Shown: positions 44,954 through 53,827, counted from the first letter of the stretch. The stretch is DNA of 64,000 nt from Chitinophaga sp. CF418 (GCF_900142925.1 NZ_FRCN01000005.1:1-64000), one strand, 5' to 3'. Notes: a model not told the origin generated them from the letters alone. Program-made: numbers and translations.

Positions 44954-45214
44954 TCAGGCGGTTGCCTTAACCTCAACGTATTTAGCTAATACTTTGATTA
45001 AAGCTACTTTTAATGTTGATTCATCCGCTCTGATCATATCCCATTGTAATGTCGGGGTAGTGATACAAACGGTATAGTGGTTAGTCATTCGCGCGCCGTC
45101 AAACTTAATGAATCCAACATCTCCGTTGTCCTTCACTCTTTCGAAACAATCAATCAGTTCTTCTATAGAGATCTCATTGAAATATTTACTCATGATACTT
45201 TTAATAGTCTGCAT
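44954..45214 (-). CDS. Hypothetical protein, 86 residues
   Basis: Start at 45214 is preferred (MQTIKSIMSKYFNEISIEEL); an upstream in-frame start adds 12 residues. The product has an acidic helical N-terminus and a beta-rich centre (GFIKFDGARMTNHYTVCITT). No family recognised. It lies 24 bases upstream of the deaminase chimera and could be regulatory or an immunity-type protein. Confidence 0.5.
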   Translation of the reverse strand: MQTIKSIMSKYFNEISIEELIDCFERVKDNGDVGFIKFDGARMTNHYTVCITTPTLQWDMIRADESTLKVALIKVLAKYVEVKATA

Positions 45215-45256
45215 GGTTACAAAGGTATATAGTAGGTACCTACGTTGCAATAGTCT

Positions 45257-45326
45257 AAACTATGCTATATACATGAAGTATCCATGAAGGAGACGTGGAG
45301 ATGATCTGGTGTTGATCCCCGGGTAT
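45257..45326. repeat. Repeat R2, second copy
   Basis: Counterpart of 28013-28071 with a short insertion. From 45327 to 45486 I see no gene, only a stretch with many plus-strand G runs ahead of the end of the gene at 45487. Confidence 0.65.
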
Positions 45327-45486
45327 GTAATTACAGCAAAACTTAGCAAGAAGAGGTGTGAAGATGAGATCAGGCAATGGCAGGACTGTTGCAGGACGAT
45401 ACTGCAGCTGTTCAAAGGTATGGGGGTGGGTTGTTACATTCAATGGATGTTTTACTCATCAAAATAATCGCTGAAGGCAGGGGCGT

Positions 45487-46221
45487 TTACTCCCGTTGGA
45501 TGAGCGTCCGGTACGTGTGTGCAGGTGTAAGGTTCAGCGTGGTTGCCGTTGGCTGTGGGTAGGCCGGCCTGTTATCTGGTATCTGTGGCATTGCCACGGC
45601 GATAATATCGGCTGCCAGATACTGCCGGTTGGAAGATGGCTGATCGTTGTGCATGGCTCTTACCTGCAGAGTGACTACAAGTGTCCCCTCGCCGGGAATG
45701 TCCAGTGCAAGGTCTGCGCCTTCGAAAGGCTTATGCGGATCTATTGTCAGCATAACCGTTCCAGTACCGGTGACCAGCTGTGACCGGAAGTCAATACGCG
45801 TGGCGATCACTTTTACTTCCAGGGCTGTGATGCCTTTGTGTTGGGCCAGGGCTTGCTTCGGGATATGCAGTGCCTCATTTCTGAAAAGCTTAGGAGCTAC
45901 AGAAAAGAAACGGTCTATACCGGCGTGTTGGTTGAACCGGAAACCGGTTATCCCGGTGTTGTCGCCCGCTGCGATGAATGCTTTATTCAGGCGATTGATA
46001 TGGCCGTCGTCGCAACGGATATCCAGGTCGCGGTAGAAAGTGTGACGGATCAGGGCACCTTTTTTACTGGCTATACCGAAGCGCTGGGCTGCGCTGCGAG
46101 TAGCAGCGTTTTGCCGGACGATTTCAGGCATCTTGCGCAGAAAGTAGTTGCCATTGCGCTGGTAACCTATGACATTACCCAGTTTACGGGTAAAAGGGAA
46201 AAGTGAGTTTTGTTTTGCCAT
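45487..46221 (-). CDS. Conserved protein of unknown function, about 244 residues
   Basis: The protein opens MAKQNSLFPFTRKLGNVIGY, a layout (K-x-G-N-V-x-G-Y) seen in a family of Bacteroidota hypothetical proteins (DUF6266-like, tentative), followed by a basic segment and about 110 residues of beta sandwich type (PHKPFEGADLALDIPGEGTL; VTLQVRAMHNDQPSSNRQYL). No signal peptide. Base composition is closer to the left part of the window than to its neighbours. A relic of its last about 50 codons is at 28071-28225. Confidence 0.7.
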   Translation of the reverse strand: MAKQNSLFPFTRKLGNVIGYQRNGNYFLRKMPEIVRQNAATRSAAQRFGIASKKGALIRHTFYRDLDIRCDDGHINRLNKAFIAAGDNTGITGFRFNQHAGIDRFFSVAPKLFRNEALHIPKQALAQHKGITALEVKVIATRIDFRSQLVTGTGTVMLTIDPHKPFEGADLALDIPGEGTLVVTLQVRAMHNDQPSSNRQYLAADIIAVAMPQIPDNRPAYPQPTATTLNLTPAHTYRTLIQRE

Positions 46222-46417
46222 CAGAGATTATTTTGAGATGGTTAAATTTAACGTAATCTACTGGTAATGAGGGCGTAGATTATCCACAGGTATGGGAGGA
46301 AAATGTGGATAATTGCGGGTAGCATTTTGCTATGGTGAGAATTTTCTTTATCATTTTTTCTTTTGTGTTGGAGAAAGCATGTAGTTATTATTTCGCATGG
46401 TTTATGCCGCAGCCTTA

Positions 46418-46849
46418 TCAGTTGAATGGTTTGACTGTAAGATGACCGGAATTATCGTCAAGCAATAATTTAAAGAGTCCTGTTTCCAGTGGAACCTGAT
46501 AAACAATGCCTTGTCTACCATTTTTAGTAATTAAAATCCAGGAATAGGGATTGATATCATTATCACTTATCAATACCGAAGTATAAAAAGAATCACATAT
46601 AAACACTGAGAGTTCGTCGATATCAAATGTAAGTTCAGCATAAATGCAAAGGTTAATACATACATCGCCTGCCAGTGGTGATGCTTCTAAAAGCACATCC
46701 TCATTTTGGATAATTGATGTATCCAGGTATCCGACAGATAAATTCTCCTTTTCCCAGAAGGTAGATAATGCTAATAATAAGTCCTTCTGGGAAATGTAAT
46801 CTTTGATAATTAAATTCTGCATTGTATTACGCAATTTTTCACACCCCAA
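46418..46849 (-). CDS. Third gene of a small immunity-like operon
   Basis: The 143-residue product has no signal or membrane segment and is acidic (LLALSTFWEKENLSVGYLDT; ISDNDINPYSWILITKNGRQ). Its start overlaps the end of the preceding gene by 11 bases, so the two are translationally coupled. No family was recognised. Acidic cytoplasmic proteins in such islands are usually immunity proteins. Confidence 0.6.
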   Translation of the reverse strand: MGCEKLRNTMQNLIIKDYISQKDLLLALSTFWEKENLSVGYLDTSIIQNEDVLLEASPLAGDVCINLCIYAELTFDIDELSVFICDSFYTSVLISDNDINPYSWILITKNGRQGIVYQVPLETGLFKLLLDDNSGHLTVKPFN

Positions 46850-47336
46850 TCAATGTAACAATAAATTCGTCCTTAGACATTCTAATTTCCACCCTGTCTC
46901 CTGTTTGAATGACATCATCATTCCTATAAGCCATAATCATACAATCTGGAGCTATTCGTAAACAAACTTCATCATCCTCATCTATATGTTCGACTAATGC
47001 AACTATAAGATTACCGTCACCTTCACAATAAAAACCAGCTTCTTTTGTCGTACCAATTTTTGTATTCTCATTCGCATTAAGGTATGGCAAAAAATCAAAT
47101 TCAACACCATAGCATCTACCTTCTTCAAACTGTTGCGATATATGTCTAATGCCTTGGCCTTCCCCGTGGTTACTGGTAAAAGACAAGTACGAATTTTCTA
47201 CCTTTGTAATAATTAAATTTAATGTCTTAACTATTTTATTCTTCCGACAGATGACTTTATCAAAATTCCAAGGATACAAGCTTACATAATTTAGGCCGAT
47301 TTGGCCAGTTCTATAACGAGGTAAAGATTTCCCCAA
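46839..47336 (-). CDS. Second gene of a small immunity-like operon
   Basis: The frame starts with TTG at 47336, directly behind the TAA of the first gene; no ATG is near, which suggests translational coupling. The 165 residues are acidic toward the middle (VEHIDEDDEVCLRIAPDCMI) and end in a beta hairpin (DRVEIRMSKDEFIVTLIGV). Function unknown. Confidence 0.55.
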   Translation of the reverse strand: MGKSLPRYRTGQIGLNYVSLYPWNFDKVICRKNKIVKTLNLIITKVENSYLSFTSNHGEGQGIRHISQQFEEGRCYGVEFDFLPYLNANENTKIGTTKEAGFYCEGDGNLIVALVEHIDEDDEVCLRIAPDCMIMAYRNDDVIQTGDRVEIRMSKDEFIVTLIGV

Positions 47337-47735
47337 TTAATGATAAAAAACGTCTTGACGCCATTTAATCCAATAATCCCATTGCTCTGCAACTGTGGCG
47401 ATCTTACTCAAATCCTCAGTTGGATCGAATATATAACATAGATTATCTTTAGAGCCTATCATTCCTTTTTCAAGTCGATAAGCCTTGAATCCGATTATTA
47501 CAGCACTTGATGGATAAACATCTAACCTGGATCCGTTGCACAAAATCTTTATACCCATTGGTTCAAGTTGCAGTCTTAACTGAGTCAAAGCCAAAAATGG
47601 ATAATAATCTTCAACTACGATATGAATACTTTCTGCATCAAATGTCAATTCAACCCTTCCATGGCTAGCGACCATAGATATAACTGAATCGAAATAATTT
47701 GAACCGTTATGGCATTTTAGTGAATATTTTCTCAT
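47337..47735 (-). CDS. First gene of a small immunity-like operon
   Basis: The 132-residue product contains KILCNGSRLDVYPS, KAYRLEKGMIGSKDN and an end with EQWDYWIKWRQD. This pattern is familiar from small proteins beside Rhs/CDI toxin genes in other bacteria, which supports immunity, though I cannot name a family. It starts the three-gene operon 47735-46418. Confidence 0.6.
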   Translation of the reverse strand: MRKYSLKCHNGSNYFDSVISMVASHGRVELTFDAESIHIVVEDYYPFLALTQLRLQLEPMGIKILCNGSRLDVYPSSAVIIGFKAYRLEKGMIGSKDNLCYIFDPTEDLSKIATVAEQWDYWIKWRQDVFYH

Positions 47736-47911
47736 GGTCTTTTCTCTTGTGATATTAGGTAAGGGCTATTCTAACGTCCGGAGTATTCTGCTCCAACCCA
47801 TTTCTGATAATCTCCAATTTTTAATCTTCAGTAACTTTCAAATTTTCATATGGAGACTCCTAATTACTTATTGAACAACATTCTGCTGAGGCTTTACATT
47901 CCGGCGCACTT

Positions 47912-49123
47912 TTATCTACTCACTCCTGGAATATATATCTTACCGTTATGCATATCCATATAGCCTTTTTTTCCATCCGGCATTTCTATAAAGTAGGCTT
48001 CCGCGTCGTAGTTAGCAGAATATACACGTTTAAGAACAGGCTCGCTCAGCACTTTCGAGTCAGGTTTTATTAATCCTTCTTTGCCATCTATCTGGGGAAC
48101 ATAAAAGCCGCCTTCATCTCGAATACCATCATAGATACAAGGCAGTATAACATTCCCTTCGGGTGTTATCAAGCCAGTTTTACCGTTTTGCACCACCTTC
48201 AGCAGCGCTTTCGGTTGCTTGGTTTCATCGTAATAAAACATTTCAACATTGGTATACCCAATCAATTGAAACTCCCTGGTAGGTGTTACCGATGAATTAG
48301 CATAAACTCTTTTTTCATAAGTCACCTTCCAGTCTTTCTCTTTGCCTTTATATACATACAAGCTCATATAACCAACATAGGAATCGTCAGGCTTGGGTGC
48401 ATCGAAGGACATAGCAGCGGACGACACTGATTCAGTCTGCATTAATGTCGTTGCATTACCCGGCCTTGACTTGCCATCAGCAGTGTAGGAAAGAATTTTG
48501 TCTCCTTCAATGGCGTCAAAAGCCCCCTGGCTTTTGTATACCAGGTGGTCATACTGTATGGGCGCAATCAGGGCGCCGGTGGTAAGATTCATTACACCAT
48601 ACTTACCGCCTTGCTGCACCACGCCCTCATAATAACCAGTGGAAACAAATCCGATCTCATCATAACCTTGCTTATTAACCAGCTGGCCGGTAACCATATT
48701 CATGAAATACCATTTAGCATCAATATTTACTGGCAATATAGCCGGCTTATCATGCTTGCTCTCTTTCCATTTATCAAATCCAACTTCAGAAAGCTCCTTG
48801 CCAGTACTTACATCTACCAAACGATACTTACCCTTCAAGCGGGCGACTACGGTGAAACCTTTGATAATAGAAATGGAATCATAACGACAGGGGATTATCG
48901 TTGTACCGTCAACTCCTATTGAACCGTATAAGCCACCTTGCTGCACGATGGCGATCTTTTCTCTAAAGATCCAGAACTCCGAATCATACTTCGGCTGAAC
49001 CACTACCTGATTGCTATCGTTAACAAGGCCCCATTTGTGGCCATTGTAGTAAGGATATTTACGGGATTGTGCAAAGCTTTGAAGGGTAAGAAGAGTAAGT
49101 AGTAAGTAAAAGGCTTGCCTCAT
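47912..49123 (-). CDS. Secreted WG-repeat protein
   Basis: A signal peptide (MRQAFYLLLTLLTLQSFAQS) is followed by WG/KWG repeats across the 403 residues: NGHKWGLVNDSNQVVVQPKY, QGGLYGSIGVDGTTIIPCRY, QGGKYGVMNLTTGALIAPIQ and NGKTGLITPEGNVILPCIYD. WG repeats form extracytoplasmic beta structures and are found near toxins and in host- or cell-contact proteins. It stands alone on the minus strand between small immunity-like genes. An accessory binding role is inferred. Confidence 0.85.
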   Translation of the reverse strand: MRQAFYLLLTLLTLQSFAQSRKYPYYNGHKWGLVNDSNQVVVQPKYDSEFWIFREKIAIVQQGGLYGSIGVDGTTIIPCRYDSISIIKGFTVVARLKGKYRLVDVSTGKELSEVGFDKWKESKHDKPAILPVNIDAKWYFMNMVTGQLVNKQGYDEIGFVSTGYYEGVVQQGGKYGVMNLTTGALIAPIQYDHLVYKSQGAFDAIEGDKILSYTADGKSRPGNATTLMQTESVSSAAMSFDAPKPDDSYVGYMSLYVYKGKEKDWKVTYEKRVYANSSVTPTREFQLIGYTNVEMFYYDETKQPKALLKVVQNGKTGLITPEGNVILPCIYDGIRDEGGFYVPQIDGKEGLIKPDSKVLSEPVLKRVYSANYDAEAYFIEMPDGKKGYMDMHNGKIYIPGVSR

Positions 49124-49300
49124 AGGTTAGATTTATTCGGAACTTATTTACTTGTTGGTATTTCAAATAATGTTCCATTAGTTTGAAAGAGTCAATTATT
49201 ATTAGCAAATAATCACAAAAATATCAATTTCACCATTGTTCAAAGCTGGTTTCAGCTTCGAATAGAGATGGCGTATGCTTGCGCAATTAAAGGCCAGTTT

Positions 49301-49759
49301 CTATTCTGTTTCACTAAAAGTGCAACCCGTAAGTAAAGAATCAAGCATGCTTTTATTATACTTTAAAATAACCGGCACTTCGGGATCATCTGTGATATCC
49401 ACCATTTTCTTTTGTCTTAAATCTAAATCTATCCAACCTGCCGCCAAGCCGTCACTTTCCTTACTCTCTATTTTTATCGAAACAATACTATCCTTTACAC
49501 TCTCAACGGAGGCAATAAGTTCATTTTTCCTAAATGCGGATTCAAACGAACTACTTTGAAAAAGACGATTCAACAACTGGCTGCAATCATCATTTGTAAA
49601 CTGAGCAAGTTCTTTAGCGCCTTCAGCTTTTTCTGTTCTATCTCTCCTCTTTTCTACTTTAGGCTGACTGGAGTCTGTATCTTTCTTAGTTACATCTCCC
49701 TGGCTGCATGAGAATAATCCTATTGACAAACTCCAAGCGATTAAAAATCTTTTCTTCAT
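49301..49759 (-). CDS. Small lipoprotein behind NTR-like gene
   Basis: The 152-residue product has a lipobox (LSIGLFSCSQGD), a basic/acidic low-complexity stretch (about 28-48) and a beta-rich C-terminal part (SIVSIKIESKESDGLAAGWI). Eight codons end in a C near the terminus. It lies 31 bases after the NTR-like gene at 49791 and probably shares its transcript. If the NTR-like protein is an immunity factor, a periplasmic partner would fit. Function unknown. Confidence 0.65.
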   Translation of the reverse strand: MKKRFLIAWSLSIGLFSCSQGDVTKKDTDSSQPKVEKRRDRTEKAEGAKELAQFTNDDCSQLLNRLFQSSSFESAFRKNELIASVESVKDSIVSIKIESKESDGLAAGWIDLDLRQKKMVDITDDPEVPVILKYNKSMLDSLLTGCTFSETE

Positions 49760-49790
49760 GATTGATATATTTACCTCTTTCTTTAACCTA

Positions 49791-50225
49791 TTATTGCCGT
49801 CTCAATTCCTTCTCGATTTTTTTTATTACCGCGGAAGAGGTTGAACTCTTATCAGAATAAGAACAGTGGTAAGTATGATAACTTTCTCCCTGTCGAAAAC
49901 AAAACAACAGATACTCTTCGTTTTTAATAAAGCGGGGATCACAGTTGCCATCTGTTATGAAGGTGAATCGCTCCTTTACTTTAATCTTACCCTTGAAAAC
50001 TCTTGTTACTTCTAACACAACTTCCTTATTCTCTGGATATAACTGACTGCTATCTACAACTGTTTCAATTACCTTTGCAATAATTACATCCTCAGATTTT
50101 TTCACTTCGTAGCTCACAGGATAAATTATGCAATCACATGCCTTTACATCGACGTACATAAGAAAAGATGTAAAAGTGAATAAGATACATTTAACGAGCA
50201 TGAAGTGCTTAAGGTTGGCTTTCAT
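49791..50225 (-). CDS. Secreted NTR/TIMP-like protein (copy 3), candidate metallopeptidase immunity
   Basis: The 144-residue copy has a signal sequence (CILFTFTSFLMYVDVKA) and a mature start CDCIIYPVSYEVKKSEDVII. The internal pattern equals copy 2: LEVTRVFKGKIKVKERFTF, NCDPRF, YLLFCF and YHCSYS. Copies 2 and 3 are similar throughout but clearly diverged, so both have been kept under selection or moved in separately. The bases just before its start (about 50226-50260) resemble the last codons of the toxin end at 42642-42700, the only trace of the toxin here. Confidence 0.75.
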   Translation of the reverse strand: MKANLKHFMLVKCILFTFTSFLMYVDVKACDCIIYPVSYEVKKSEDVIIAKVIETVVDSSQLYPENKEVVLEVTRVFKGKIKVKERFTFITDGNCDPRFIKNEEYLLFCFRQGESYHTYHCSYSDKSSTSSAVIKKIEKELRRQ

Positions 50226-50413
50226 TTTTGAACTATTGGCATTTTAGATAAGGATATAATTTGTTTATTCTGCTGTTGTATATAGATAAATATTGCTCTA
50301 ACAACAACTGTTTTGATTCCATCTTATTTATCGTCAAGGTTCGTTATTCTAATATAGGAATACCGCTGATACCCTGCCAATGTTTGACACTAGCGTTCGC
50401 CCCACCGGACCAA

Positions 50414-50671
50414 TTAGAAAGAATCAATAAGAGTATAATCGCTATCATAAATGTGGTATTCATATACCTTAGATTTCTGGCTCAATTGACTGATAAAGTC
50501 CCTCACTGATTGCAAATCATCAAATATAAAATAAACATCCTCCCCATCACCTAAAAAATACTGAAGATCGGTATTAAGAACAATGCCCGTATAAATATCT
50601 ACGACTAAAAGTGCATACCAAAGGACACAACTCCAATAAATGACTAATATGTATGGGCTTAAAAAAATCAA
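50414..50671 (-). pseudogene. Immunity-like fragment (TGIVLNTD family, copy 2)
   Basis: From about 50627 the frame encodes WYALLVVDIYTGIVLNTDLQ and DVYFIFDDLQSVRDFISQLS, matching the complete gene at 42195-42428. The bases before it belong to another gene in another frame (50574-50903), so the start has been lost or is the TTG at 50671. The C-terminus (YHIYDSDYTLIDSF) is intact. Confidence 0.6.
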
Positions 50672-50903
50672 CTGCCTCAGAAAACTCTTCTCCTGCCCAA
50701 ATATACCAGTTAGCTGATTGATCTGACTCTATGGGATGCCTTAAGCCATTTATAGGCATCAAACTATTATCCTTAAAGGTCTCAATTGCAACACCAATCA
50801 ATTTATCAAAAGGAGATGCGAAATATGAAACTCCATAGTATTCGCATATCGCCTTTTGCTTTATTGTGAATTCTTCTTCTATTTTACGTGGTTTACTGTC
50901 CAT
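50574..50903 (-). pseudogene. 3'-truncated immunity-like protein joined to another family
   Basis: Residues 1 to about 92 contain NGLRHPIESDQSANWYIWAG and FFKPIHISHLLELCP, a pattern known from small immunity proteins in which a GWRFL-type C-terminal half follows. Here that half is missing: after LELCPLV the sequence switches, in another frame, to the TGIVLNTD family. The last 17 residues of the frame are therefore out-of-frame sequence. The family is recognised by pattern only. Confidence 0.6.
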
Positions 50904-51033
50904 GCATTATCTTAAAAACCTTTAATTAATCGATTGAATGTTGAATGCATTTCTGACCAATCTAAATTATAAGCAACAGTTAAATAACAGGATCCAGTAT
51001 TCCACTGGGCTATTTCATGTATGGTATAAAAAT

Positions 51034-51330
51034 TCAGCACTCAATGTATTTCAATAAACCCTCACTGAAGTATTTTACTTTCACCTCTTCTACCTGAAGC
51101 TTAATTTCTTTTGCAAGGCCAATGCCTCGTTCATCCAATTTAATAATTTCATTACTGATCTTTAATCTATCATCACTATTCAGCTGTATTATCGGTAAAT
51201 AATCGTCGTGCCATTCTTCTAACCTTTCAATTAAGTCAGGAGACAAGTTTAAGTTTAAATATTCAAAATCCTCATCAAACTCATCCCGCAAAAAAGAAGT
51301 ATAATCGGCTGTCAATATTAAATATTTCAT
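51034..51330 (-). CDS. Small acidic immunity-like protein, 98 residues
   Basis: The product (LRDEFDEDFEYLNLNLSPDL; RLEEWHDDYLPIIQLN) is acidic at the start with a lysine-rich helix toward the end and no signal peptide. No family recognised. It is one of four consecutive small minus-strand genes (51.0-52.7 kb) without toxin genes between them, so an orphan immunity gene is the best guess. Confidence 0.55.
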   Translation of the reverse strand: MKYLILTADYTSFLRDEFDEDFEYLNLNLSPDLIERLEEWHDDYLPIIQLNSDDRLKISNEIIKLDERGIGLAKEIKLQVEEVKVKYFSEGLLKYIEC

Positions 51331-51404
51331 TTGTTCTACTTTTTTTCCTTACGAGGTATATATTTTTGACGCAAATGATCGATGAAAACTGTCATCGTCC
51401 GTTT

Positions 51405-51830
51405 TCAGCCATTATTAGTCAACCGCTCCTCCGCATTCTCCGCAAGTAACCACCCTATCACGCCAATTTCACTTTCTTCTAATTCATCTAATGTTCCCAA
51501 AAACATAGACTTACTATCTTTAGAATATGAAATTCCGTCTACTTCATCATAATCGTCTTTTAAGGACTTCCAACCTGCACCCATACTTCGCAAAATACAG
51601 CCGTCACAATATTGATCTGAAGGATTACTCATATGTCGACACTCCCTATTCTTACAGTACAATACAGCTGCATGTAACTCTTCGCTAGTCATATCAAAAT
51701 CCCTAAGAAAGTCATTAATTCTTATTTCCGGATCGCTAACATAGGATATCACACTAAACACAGTTAATCGTCGGCCCACAATTACTGGTTGGCCAAATCC
51801 TCTTAGTCTGTTTCGTTCAATGTACTTCAT
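51405..51830 (-). CDS. DUF433-like protein with cysteine cluster
   Basis: The N-terminal about 60 residues (GFGQPVIVGRRLTVFSVISY; MTSEELHAAVLYCKNREC) follow the DUF433 pattern, a small winged-helix type fold of VapB-like antitoxins. A C-terminal extension holds YCKNREC..YCDGC, four cysteines that could bind zinc, and AGWKSLKDDYDE. The 13-base gap to the gene upstream suggests an operon. Related proteins occur beside polymorphic toxins; an immunity or antitoxin role is inferred. Confidence 0.6.
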   Translation of the reverse strand: MKYIERNRLRGFGQPVIVGRRLTVFSVISYVSDPEIRINDFLRDFDMTSEELHAAVLYCKNRECRHMSNPSDQYCDGCILRSMGAGWKSLKDDYDEVDGISYSKDSKSMFLGTLDELEESEIGVIGWLLAENAEERLTNNG

Positions 51831-51842
51831 ATAACCGTAACA

Positions 51843-52196
51843 TTACGTATTATAAATATCATGTAAAAAATCAGAGTCAGGGTTATTCAGTACATGGCTT
51901 TCACTACTTGACTCCTTCTTATACCATAATTCCAAACGCCCTTTTTCAGGGCCTTTTTCTATGGCCCTAACTCCATCTATAACACAGAAAAAACCAAAAA
52001 CAGTACTCTGAACAGCCTCTATCATAATGTGTTTAATCATGTCTTTTCCTTGCTCATTCAAAGTATTATAGAATGCTGACATTTTTTTAAACTTTTCACT
52101 GGGAATTTTGCTTTCCTCAAATTCCTTTATTAAACTATTAATAGTAGACAGCTCTACTGCCGTCCTAATTGCAGTTACAAATTCCTCATTATTCAT
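51843..52196 (-). CDS. Immunity-like protein, 117 residues
   Basis: A helical N-terminus (FVTAIRTAVELSTINSLIKE) is followed by FKKMSAFYNTLNEQGKDMIK and a beta-rich VFGFFCVIDGVRAIEKG. The latter pattern (FF.viDG) recurs in small Rhs-associated immunity proteins, but I cannot name the family. Cytoplasmic. Probably co-transcribed with the DUF433-like gene 13 bases downstream. Confidence 0.55.
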   Translation of the reverse strand: MNNEEFVTAIRTAVELSTINSLIKEFEESKIPSEKFKKMSAFYNTLNEQGKDMIKHIMIEAVQSTVFGFFCVIDGVRAIEKGPEKGRLELWYKKESSSESHVLNNPDSDFLHDIYNT

Positions 52197-52332
52197 AGAA
52201 TGCCCTTTTTAAATGACTCGGGATATTTTTCCTTATTAAGTTCAATTACTTTAAGTAACACTGCTGACGGAATAGGTGTGCAGCTCTTTGCTTCAACCAT
52301 TATCATAAATCTTGTATTCCATCAAACACTAA

Positions 52333-52692
52333 TTACAGCAGCATCTTATTATTGCTGATTAGTTGTTCCATGCTTTGTGGACCATACTTTTTTAAGAAAG
52401 AAACTACCTCCCCTTTCCTCACCCAGTATGTTTCTCCCCATCCGTCTGAATGCAACCCCTGCTTGCCAAAAAATTGTAATGCTTCTTCTTCGTCTATGTC
52501 AAAACCCAACAACACTATTTGCTGATAATTCTGTAAAGAAGTTAATAAGCTATGTAATTGAATAATTGCAGGGCTCCAGGTACAGTAAAGGAAAATAACA
52601 CCACATTCAATTTTATCTATATCAATAGAGAAATCGTTCACCTTTACATTAGCATAGCCACTTAAATTTTTTTCCAATTGAATTGCGCTCAT
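52333..52692 (-). CDS. Small protein with thioredoxin-like pattern, immunity-like
   Basis: The 119 residues have the secondary-structure order of a thioredoxin fold: FLYCTWSPAIIQL (a strand ending at a CxxS-like turn), VLLGFDIDEEEALQFFG and GETYWVRKGEVVSFLKKYG. The catalytic CxxC is not present. No signal peptide. Position suggests an orphan immunity gene. The fold call is by eye and uncertain. Confidence 0.5.
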   Translation of the reverse strand: MSAIQLEKNLSGYANVKVNDFSIDIDKIECGVIFLYCTWSPAIIQLHSLLTSLQNYQQIVLLGFDIDEEEALQFFGKQGLHSDGWGETYWVRKGEVVSFLKKYGPQSMEQLISNNKMLL

Positions 52693-53127
52693 TTACTTTA
52701 TTTTATACTGAACCGTCCACTGAATTAGGAGGACCCAATCGCCAACTTTTATCTGAAATTAAAGTCCCTATATTCTTCCTATTAACCTCATAACTACACA
52801 TTCTCACCTCCATATACTGCAATAAGCATTTTACCCCAAAGAACCGACAGTAATATATAATTTATTTATTTCATGCATTCAGAATTCTCCAGATAAGTGG
52901 CAGATACTGTTGTTGTTGTTTAGCGCTACATATTACTTTACACACAGTTTTTTACAAAAACTTTCAACAACAAATATGTAGCAAACATAACGCAAACGCA
53001 AGTTCTTGCTGCAGTTTTCCTCCTTATCCACTAGCTGGGTGCCCGCAATTATGGATCGGACAATGTAATCGCAGGTGCTTATCCGGTTTTAACGTAATAG
53101 GACAGGCGCCTGCGATAACGTTAGCTC
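52693..53127. other. Intergenic stretch, no gene seen
   Basis: About 435 A+T-rich bases between the immunity-like run and the SymE-like gene. No frame of useful length with a plausible start was found. The stretch tatgtagcaaacataacgca near 52975 resembles the upstream region of the SymE-like gene (tatgttgcaaacataacaca near 53370), so it may be a relic of another SymE/XRE control region. Confidence 0.5.
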
Positions 53128-53346
53128 CTACTTAATAGCCACGCCACAATAGGCCTTTTTGACGATCAGTTTTTCTTTGCTCACGATGATCTCTATGGGA
53201 TCGCCTACATTAAAGCCTGCATCTTCCAACCACAGACCACTTACATTCAACCAGGGCACATTACGGCCCCTGTTCCAATGATTACTTAATGCCCGGTACT
53301 GTCCATGCATTTTACCGCGACGTAATGCTTTGTTTACAGTTTTCAT
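53128..53346 (-). CDS. SymE-type (AbrB-fold) toxin-like protein
   Basis: The start at 53346 (MKTVNKALRRG) is chosen; an upstream start would add 14 residues. The 72-residue protein has the SymE C-terminal pattern NVSGLWLEDAGFNVGDPIEI followed by IVSKEKLIVKK, an AbrB-like swapped-hairpin fold. SymE of E. coli is an SOS-induced toxin acting on RNA or nucleoids; relatives are frequent near Rhs loci. It is divergent from the XRE repressor at 53486 across 140 bases, which suggests a repressor-controlled unit. Confidence 0.75.
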   Translation of the reverse strand: MKTVNKALRRGKMHGQYRALSNHWNRGRNVPWLNVSGLWLEDAGFNVGDPIEIIVSKEKLIVKKAYCGVAIK

Positions 53347-53485
53347 AAAAAAGTTTTTCACAACAAATATGTTGCAAACATAACACATACGTCTTAATCT
53401 AACAAGACTTTTATAGTTTGATTACGCTATTTATGTTTCATAGATTTGCCAAAACAGCAGCTTAACCGTTGTTTTTAAAACAGAT

Positions 53486-53827
53486 ATGAAGCAAATTACT
53501 TTCGGCAAAAGGCTTACTGAAGTGAGAAAAGACAAAAAACTATCCCAGGAGGAGATGGCTAAAAAGGTAGGCGTACATGGGGCAGTAATTGGAAGATATG
53601 AAAGGGATGAAGTAAAACCGTCTATTGAGATGGCCGCGCAGATTGCAACTGCTCTGGAGGTTTCTCTGGATTACCTAGTGGGTAATACTGATCTTCTCCT
53701 TGATCAGACTATCCTGGATAGGATAATGGATATTCAAAAATTAAATGATCAGGATAAGGCAGATGCCTTTAAACTCCTGGATATGTTTCTCAGAGACGCT
53801 AAAGCAAGGCATGCTTATCATAAATAA
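53486..53827 (+). CDS. XRE-family repressor
   Basis: Residues about 8-65 form a helix-turn-helix of the XRE type (GKRLTEVRKDKKLSQEEMAK; VHGAVIGRYERDEVKPSIEM) followed by a dimerisation tail (DQTILDRIMDIQKLNDQDKA) of 113 residues in total. It should repress the divergent SymE-like gene and itself. The gene and its leader were tandemly duplicated; the second copy at 53887 is broken. Confidence 0.88.
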   Translation: MKQITFGKRLTEVRKDKKLSQEEMAKKVGVHGAVIGRYERDEVKPSIEMAAQIATALEVSLDYLVGNTDLLLDQTILDRIMDIQKLNDQDKADAFKLLDMFLRDAKARHAYHK

